The translations under genes and the position numbers were made by a program. Positions 59,101-64,000 of a stretch of DNA of 64,000 bases are shown piece by piece; the stretch's first letter is position 1; every line of letters begins with the position of its first letter. The notes below the pieces were generated by a model. The model ran no database searches, was not told the DNA's origin, and saw only the letters and a list, made by a program, of their open reading frames with translations. The DNA is from Macadamia tetraphylla (lineage: Eukaryota; Streptophyta; Magnoliopsida; Proteales; Proteaceae): the NCBI GenBank assembly GCA_022985045.1, contig CM040961.1, positions 40,925,996 through 40,989,995 of the forward strand. Direction: 5' to 3'.

Positions 59101-61040
59101 AAAAATTGAATTTGAGATCTTATAAATCATCTTTCAGGGAAACTATTATTGATTACTCACATGAAAACATAATCGTTAATTTATTTTGTTTTCATTTCTC
59201 TCTTGAAGGGGTTGTGGGTTTAGCGGTCACAATTGGACTTAATTTCAGTATGCATGGGGTCGTATGGGATCTTTGTGGTCTTGAAAATAAAATCATAGCC
59301 ATTGAGAGAATACTACAATACTCCTGCATCCCCAGTGAACCCCCTTTATTGGTAGAAGAATGTAGGCCAAGTGTTGAATGGCCATCACAAGGGAAAATTG
59401 ACATTATTAATCTAGAGGTAATCCCCTAATTTAGATTTCTCAAATATTTAAGTCCTTACATATTTCTTCACTTTGAAATAGACCCTCTGAAGCCTAATGT
59501 TGCTGTTCTTGTTGCTCTTATAGAATTATGCTAAGATTTATTATATGATTATTTAATATGTATGTAGGTCCGGTATGCCCCACACCTTCCTCTTGTCTTG
59601 CGAGGTGTCACATGCACTTTTCCGGCAGGGATGAAGATTGGTATCGTTGGGCGAACTGGAAGTGGCAAATCAACTCTAGTACAAGCTCTCTTCCGCATGC
59701 TTGAACCAACAGCAGGTCAAATTCGGATAGATGACATCAACATTTTCAAAATTGGCCTTCATGATGTGCGATCAAGATTGAGCATCATTCCACAAGACCC
59801 AATAATGTTTGAGGGGACTCTAAGAGACAATCTTGACCCGCTTGAAGAGTACAATGACGAACAAATTTGGGAGGTTTGATTTCTTTCATTTGATAAATAG
59901 TCTTTAATCATTGACATGATAGGAAGGAAAAATCTTCTACTCATTGGTCATTCACACATAACAAACACATTGCAATTGACTAGTTATGATATGTATTTTT
60001 ATGAACTCTTTTATCGTGGTCATCTTCTTTTATTATTATTATTTTTTTTTTAATTAAGTTTTTAAATTCTTTCATTTGAGATATTGAAATCATGTCATTG
60101 GATGCATTGGATCGTATTTGGGAAGTTTGGACAAAGATATTCCCTTACTTGGGACCAAATGTGCATTGCTTTATAGCCCTACATTTCTTTTCCACTTGGC
60201 ATCCTCTTGATTGTTTATATCAGCTTTTGCTTAGCTCATTTTTAATGTTCAATTCTATGTCACCTTGAATAATGAAGCAAGATGGTAAGTTGACAGTGGT
60301 ATTTTCGTTGTCATACGTTGTCATAGGCTTTAGATAGATGCCAAATTGGTGATGAGGTTAGAAAGAAGGAAGGGAAGCTTGATTCTACAGGTTCGTTCTT
60401 CTCATAATTATTTAATACTAAGATTTATAAACATCAATTTATTCATAAACAAGTTTTTTTTTTTTTTTTTAAATGATATATCTAACTTCTGGTGCACAAC
60501 CTAACTTCCCAACCCCTGTTAATGAAAATGAGATTCTAAATAGTCCTTTCATATGGTGGCCTTTATAGTGTCTGAAAATGGAGAGAACTGGAGCATGGGT
60601 CAAAGCAGTTAGTCTGTTTAGGGCGGGCATTACTTAAGAAAAGCAAAGTGTTAGTGCTCGATGAAGCTACTGCATCAGTGGATACTACGACTGATTATCT
60701 AATTCAGCAAACACTTAGCCAACACTTCTCAGGGTCTACTATCATCACAATCGCACATAGAATAACATCAATTCTTGATATTGATATGGTCCTCCTTCTT
60801 GATAATGGTAAGTGGTTAGTAACTAGTACACCATAATCAAATAGCTAGGTTCAATTCAGTTTGGTAACATGCTTGCTCGTCTTTTTTTTTTTTTCCCCCC
60901 TTGCCTAATCATATTGACATGTTTTCTTGGCTAAAACAGGCCTTGCACTGGAATACGATTCACCAGCCAATTTATTAGAGATCAAGTCTTCATCATTTGC
61001 AAAGCTTGTTAAGGAATATATTAGAAGATGTAATTACTAG
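44123..61040 (+). CDS. ABCC: ABC transporter, subfamily C (MRP type), ten exons, one apparent frameshift
   Basis: Plant ABCC proteins pump conjugates and other organic anions across membranes, often the tonoplast, using ATP. Exons read from motifs and GT/AG sites: 44123-46492, 46802-46888, 46973-47623, 47724-47888, 58803-59097, 59209-59417, 59568-59873, 60327-60390, 60569-60807 and 60940-61040, about 1,495 residues, normal for the family. An N-terminal set of ~5 hydrophobic helices (TMD0) precedes TMD1. NBD1 has Walker A GSVGSGKSS (~660), LSGGQKQR (~750) and Walker B IYLLDDPFSAVD (~768). TMD2 follows, then NBD2 with GRTGSGKST (~1287), IIPQDPIMFEGT and VLVLDEATASVD. Exon 9 lacks one base near 60605, which breaks the frame. 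Resembles the ABCC3-like plant clade. Confidence 0.9.
48170..49580 (-). mobile_element. LINE F, 3' portion (different L1-type family)
   Basis: Minus strand. A poly(T) run near 48170-48177 marks the 3' end. The zinc-linker region (48806-48350) has WVLHTSSQFTSASAWELVRAKW-like sequence. Reverse transcriptase remnants at 49446-49213 include LSINPQKSLIFITGV, and a degenerate RQG-like segment lies at 49570-49500. It lacks the conserved 3' block of copies A-E, so it is another family. The copy resumes at 51576 after the copia insertion. Confidence 0.7.
49586..49847 (-). repeat. 3' LTR of the gag-only copia element
   Basis: Near-identical direct repeat of 51313-51570. It differs mainly by a 4-bp insertion (CATC) and one substitution (TCTC versus TCAC), so the insertion is rather young. 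With the TAGAG duplication taken as exact, the LTR reads TCAGGG...TTTCAA, without the usual TG...CA. Confidence 0.8.
49930..50210 (-). pseudogene. Copia RNase H C-terminal remnant fused to protease
   Basis: From about 50205 the minus strand reads SESEYKAVADACAELTWLRS and then LGIPVSIAPILWCDN, the C-terminal RNase H of copia elements, followed by frameshifted VDFHFV- and ISTHDQ-type sequence. It joins directly to the protease segment, so roughly the whole of integrase and RT has been deleted. Confidence 0.8.
50125..51254 (-). pseudogene. Copia gag with zinc knuckle and protease start
   Basis: Starts MAEPSPPPTSLSG at 51254 with a copia gag N-terminus (LTSKNYVYWRTQVKQYL). One frameshift near 51125 is followed by a long open frame from 51168 with EIWDALHAAF, ITQFLHRAKHLSDEL and YTDMHGLLMSHE. 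An Arg/Gly stretch precedes a CX2CX4HX4C knuckle, CTICGRTNHQTDTC, then a Pro-rich spacer and the protease active site LIPDTGATHH. After QFSTYDHA the sequence switches abruptly to RNase H. Apart from the single frameshift the gag looks well kept. Confidence 0.82.
51313..51570 (-). repeat. 5' LTR of the gag-only copia element
   Basis: Direct repeat of 49586-49847. Its inner end touches CT then the tRNA-type primer site; its outer end touches the TAGAG duplication. Confidence 0.8.
51576..52035 (-). mobile_element. LINE F, 5' portion
   Basis: On the minus strand, FHCSNEDRQSLNASFRLLSANGSLLDGPGAIKQEIL resembles the segment between endonuclease and RT of plant LINEs. It continues the copy interrupted by the copia derivative at the TAGAG target site. 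The 5' end near 52035 is a truncation. Confidence 0.6.
52060..53260 (+). mobile_element. Degenerate gypsy (Tat-like) LTR and leader/gag fragment
   Basis: Plus orientation. A TATAAATAGG box at 52326-52335 and the LTR-end style segment TTTGAGCATTGGAGAGTCCCCCCACC near 52420 are followed by GACTGGCACAGTCCGTGGAA at 52531-52550. That resembles the TTGGCGCCGTCTGTGG primer site of Tat/Ogre-type elements. Downstream to about 53260 is stop-ridden sequence compatible with a decayed gag leader. No pol is present. The left edge is uncertain. Confidence 0.5.
53280..55850 (+). mobile_element. Ty1/copia fragment: integrase C-part, RT, RNase H
   Basis: Integrase (53400-53770): ETNGIIHETMAPCQPMSNGVAERK, then GCLAKVAIPGPKKRKLGP and CIFIGYAVRSSIYRFLV. 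RT (54315-55100): YIESNHTWVLI, LDKFKARLVVNGFRQKQNI, and LYVDHMLIMGTSL near 54830 with YVDH for YVDD. RNase H (55140-55800) ends with ETNLTDIFTKPLPTN. Stops and frameshifts abound. A ~57-bp integrase segment is present twice (53279-53335 and 53467-53524). A LINE-tailed element is inserted at 54106. No LTRs were recognised with certainty. Confidence 0.83.
54106..54303 (+). mobile_element. ~200-bp LINE-tailed insertion (5'-truncated LINE or SINE) with 17-bp TSD
   Basis: Flanked by AAAAGTAAGTTAAATTA (54089-54105) and AAAAGTAAGTTATATTA (54304-54320), a 17-bp duplication with one mismatch. It ends in CTTTAACG plus poly(A) and holds the conserved 3' block of LINE copies A-E at 54205-54228. The first ~95 bp do not look like LINE A. 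They contain GGTTCAAATTCC (54169-54180), one base longer than a pol III B box. It interrupts the copia RT frame, which resumes exactly after the duplication. Confidence 0.8.
55860..56883. other. Intron sequence, no gene recognised; poly(A) run
   Basis: The left part may be the 3' LTR of the copia fragment. CTTAGCTATC followed by A14 at about 56178-56192 looks like the end of another retroposed copy, but no flanking duplication was found. 56200-56560 is purine-rich and has only low-complexity open frames. Confidence 0.4.
56884..57216. mobile_element. Tourist-like MITE (PIF/Harbinger type)
   Basis: 333 bp with imperfect inverted ends: GGCTATGTTTGGTTG on the left and GGCTCCATTTGGTTG read inward from the right. 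The similarity extends inward over GTGAAATTTTCATACTT. It is flanked by TAA on both sides (56881-56883 and 57217-57219), the 3-bp duplication of PIF/Harbinger MITEs. No coding capacity. Confidence 0.8.
57220..58802. other. Right part of ABCC intron 4, no element recognised
   Basis: AT-rich with short open stretches and A runs near 58068 and 58388. The last part before the TTGTAG acceptor at 58797-58802 is probably original intron. Confidence 0.45.
60600..60610 (+). other. Apparent 1-bp deletion in ABCC exon 9 (NBD2 signature)
   Basis: After NWSMGQ the frame reads into a TAG at once. In the frame one base later, conserved NBD2 sequence resumes (CLGRALLKKSKVLVLDEATASVD). The missing base falls in the GQRQLVCLGR part of the signature region. 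Either the gene copy is dead in its last ~110 residues or this is a sequence error. Flanking exons are intact. Confidence 0.8.
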
Positions 61041-61505
61041 TTCTTAAAAAGATAAGTGAGTTTTGATTGTTCAAAGTATACATGATGCATTAAAATGAGG
61101 TACATTGCTACTTTGAACTTGACAAAAATTTATTGGGAGATCGAGTCTGCCTACAATCATTTTCAATTGGCTCTGATACCATTCTTATCTCACGGTGTAA
61201 GTCACAAACGGGCTCTGCCCAAATCCATTAACTGAGGGGCTTTAAATAGCCGAGGGAATACAAAGGGCTAACGTGACATGTGGGACCCAAGCCATGTGTC
61301 CTTCTCATGGACTTCACATGCTTGTGGGACCGTATGTCTGGAGTGTCGGCATACAGTGTCGGCATACATACATGTCGGACTCAATACAACATACTCTATA
61401 CAACAACATACTCTATACATACTGACTCAATACATACTTACTCAATACATACTTACGACCATACATACGTAATACGTACAAACAAACATAACTTATACAA
61501 CATAC
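61041..61505 (-). promoter_or_regulatory. Candidate pararetrovirus intergenic region with tRNA-iMet primer site
   Basis: On the minus strand, downstream of the polymerase stop, there is an ACATACT-rich low-complexity stretch (61380-61505), then a GCTATTTAAAG TATA-like box (about 61240-61250), then TGGTATCAGAGCC at 61181-61169. The last is the 13-nt complement of plant initiator Met-tRNA used as minus-strand primer site by Caulimoviridae. The order polymerase-intergenic region-primer site is that of a circular pararetrovirus genome. The left limit of the insert is not visible. Confidence 0.5.
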
Positions 61506-61527
61506 TCAATACATACTTATACCACAC

Positions 61528-64000
61528 TTAATCAGTATCCGGATCTGACGAGCTGCTATAGGGGTAGAATGCTGCCTTATCAATGAGCCAATCGTCATAG
61601 GCATCCATGAGAGGGATGAGACGAGGACAAGGAAGACGACCATTCTGATGTAGTTCCCAGGTGGAATCAACAGTCTGAAGAAGAGGGGCTGGAACATGAT
61701 GGGGCGGAGTATCATTGACTCGACACATGGTATGAAGAAACTGTCGCCACTCTGATCGATGCTGTCGTCGATTGATAAACAGAGTATAGGGCTTTGTTCC
61801 ATACACATGATAGTCTGTGGTATGGTCAATGTAATGGCAGGGTTGTAGGGTATGTGGAGGGTCCGTAATTTGGAGAATAGCAGGAGGTCTATGGAAAAGG
61901 AGTATGCTATGGTGCATTGGTGTATCCGGGGAATCTGATTGTGGGAGGAGGGATGTGAAAAGGTCCAACCAAGTTTCCATAGGAGCAAAAAGTTGTAGAA
62001 ACTGGAAGATGGGTAGGTTAGGACGATGAGGTTGAATTGGACTACACCATTGAAAACACATAGTCTGGATAGCTTGAAGGGGAAAGCTTATGGCGATGGA
62101 GTAGGCTGTGCATAAATGCCAAAAAATGCATTTATATAGGAGGGGTAATTCCTGTAGGTCATAAAAGGAATTGAAGGTAAAGACTGTGAGGTAGGGAAAA
62201 TCTGGGTGGCAGGAAGAACCAGCAAGGAAAAGACCTTCTTGTCGAAGGGCTACTCTGAGAAGCTGGATGGCTGTGAGCTTACTGTAGGTAAGGATGGCTT
62301 TATAGGTTAAAGTTTGAAGTAGTTCAGGAGGGAGATGAGGAGGGATATCACAACAGAGGTTATGACTGGGTAGAGGTTGTGGTGAAGCTGAAGAGGAGGA
62401 GGATGAAGCTCCTGGGGTTAGAGGATATAGGAGTGGGATGACTGAAAAGGTAGAGGTAGGTCTGGAAAGGAAGTCTGCCAAGACATTTTCTTTTCCTTTG
62501 ATGTGTTTGATATCAAAGGACCACTTTGAGAACCATTGAGCCCATCGGAGGAGTTGATCATTTGGAAGCTGTTTTTGTCGGAACTCGAGCATTCGAGGGA
62601 AACTTGACATGTCTAGTTCAATGAGGAACCTGTGGCCAATGAGATGAAACTGGAATTTTTCAATGCCACGTCGAACTGCAAGAATTTCCTTGAATGTGAA
62701 GTGATAATGGGCTTCAGATGATTTGAATGAGCCACTCTTGTAACCACAAACTGTTCTTGTAGAATCAGAGGCTTCTTCAAGGAGAACTGTACCCCAGTGA
62801 GTATCACTGGCATCTGTTTGGAGAATCCTTCGTCCATCAGAAGGAATCTGTAAACAGGGAAGTCTTGTAGATAACTGCTTCAGAGCATGAATGGCTGCTG
62901 AGTGTTCAGGAGACCAGGGAGGAGCATTCTTTCTCAATAGTTGATGGAGAACAGACGTGTGTCTAATTTGTTGAGGAAGAAACTCAGTCATGTAATTAAC
63001 TATACCAAGGAATTGCTGGACCTGATGTTTTGTTAGTGGTCCATCAGAAAATTGCTGGAGAGAGGTAGCAATATGTGGTTGAAGTTCATACGTTCCTTTG
63101 GTAATAGTTACGCCAAGAAAGTCAATGGTTGAGACACCAATCTGCATTTTCTTGGGAGAGAGCATGATTCCATAGTCTTGAACTATCTGATGGAATTGTT
63201 GGAGAAGACAGAGATGTTCATCCTGTGTAGATGAAAACAGAAGAATGTCATCAATATAAATTAGGGCCTGATCTTGTATGGGGGCAAAGATCTGCATCAT
63301 GGCACGCTGAAATATTGATGGAGCTGTCTTTAATCCAAATGGCATAACTGTCCACTGTAAATGATGACCAGGAACGCAAAAGGCTGTCTTTGGTCTATCT
63401 TCAGGGATAATCCCAAGTTGCCAAAAACCTGCTTTAAGGTCAAACTTGGAGAAGACAGTTGCTGAGGCTAACTGAAGTAACAGGGCCGGACGAGTTGGTA
63501 ATGGAAACTTGTCATCAGCCGAAAAAATTCAGAGGCCGATAATTAATCACCATTCTCATTTTTCCATGGATCTGTTCAGTTCTTTTATTTACATAGAAAG
63601 CCTGACATGCCCAGGGAGACACAGTGGATTCAAGTAGTCCTTGATCTTGTAATTGAGTAAGTTCTTGGACTGCAAGTGTCAAATGTTCAGGGGGCATTCC
63701 AGGATGACTGGCTTTTGTTGGATTGACATCTTCATTCTTCTTAAAAGGTAAGGAGATGAAGAACTTTGAATTCTGCCAGAGAGGATGAGAGCACTTGGTT
63801 AAGAACTCAGTGTGAGAATCTGCACAAGAGGTTTGCAGAAGTTTGCCTTTAAAGTTATCAAACAAAGTAGGACCTGTTCCTGCAAGAAATATGTTAGAAA
63901 AAGGGGACCAGGGGAGAAGTTGTTGTTTATATACAAGACCTTGGGATGTCCATTTAAGGGGAAGGTGACTAAGGACATCAAAACCGATAATAAGGTCTTT
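61528..64000 (-). pseudogene. Endogenous pararetrovirus (Caulimoviridae) polymerase: protease-RT-RNase H plus C-terminal region
   Basis: A minus-strand polyprotein that enters from the right edge. A protease-to-RT linker covers 64000-63530. Reverse transcriptase has SIFQRAMMQIF, YIDDILLFS at about 63258 (intact catalytic aspartates) and FLGVTI. RNase H has TDASDTHWG (near 62820) and a HYHFTFKEILAV helix. About 290 further residues then follow to the stop near 61528, with no zinc finger or catalytic core of an integrase. Absence of integrase after RNase H separates it from Ty3/gypsy. One frameshift near 63525 breaks the chain; the following ~600 codons are open. It is florendovirus/petuvirus-like, genus not settled. 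Confidence 0.82.

Noticed and set aside
58935..59429. A single 164-codon exon from 58935 to 59429
   Set aside because: The conserved ABCC sequence requires removal of 59098-59208; the frame is open across that intron only because it is 111 bp without a stop. The exon also starts earlier, at 58803.

Overview
The window looks like nuclear DNA of a flowering plant, probably a dicot. It is AT-rich and dominated by decayed retroelements of plant type: L1-type LINEs with a C-terminal RNase H, Ty3/gypsy and Ty1/copia LTR elements, a Tourist-like MITE and a caulimovirid (pararetrovirus) copy. It holds one recognisable host gene, a split plant ABCC (MRP-type) transporter, plus fragments of an ERF repressor gene. 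Two runs of exactly 100 N (13728-13827, 38702-38801) are placeholder assembly gaps.

Layout. 1-5037: LINE A (+), 5' part outside the window. 5287-6410: a 1.1-kb element with ~130-bp terminal inverted repeats. 6621-13727: three truncated LINEs, B (-), C (+) and D (-); B and C lie head to head and D adjoins C. 13828-16632: no gene, one LTR-like stretch. 16646-22599: LINE E (-), nearly complete, with a 13-bp target duplication. 23274-23691: a copia-type LTR with primer-binding site but no body. 23745-28568: gypsy-1 (-), truncated in integrase and interrupted by a 1.16-kb foldback element. 28569-29444: two oppositely oriented pieces of an ERF repressor gene, followed by an inverted LTR fragment. 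30050-30680: another inverted repeat. 31720-41084: gypsy-2 (-), a chromodomain-bearing Tekay/Del-like element with LTRs of at least 2.28 kb, inserted in the 3' LTR of a copia element that continues to 42720. That copia carries a solo LTR. 43130-43583: a tandem duplication. 44123-61040: the ABCC gene (+) in ten exons. 61041-64000: endogenous pararetrovirus (-), polymerase region plus intergenic region.

The ABCC gene can be followed exon by exon to a product of about 1,495 residues with canonical splice sites. Its fourth intron is about 10.9 kb and contains a LINE split by a gag-only copia derivative, a Tat-like LTR fragment, a second copia carrying a ~200-bp LINE-tailed insertion, and a Tourist-like MITE. 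The last third of the reading frame has one apparent 1-bp deletion, next to the signature motif of the second nucleotide-binding domain, so the copy is either a young pseudogene or carries a sequence error.

No transposable element here has an intact set of genes. Target-site duplications, nesting and shared 3' tails allow a relative order of insertions. All identifications come from reading the sequence; no database search was run.
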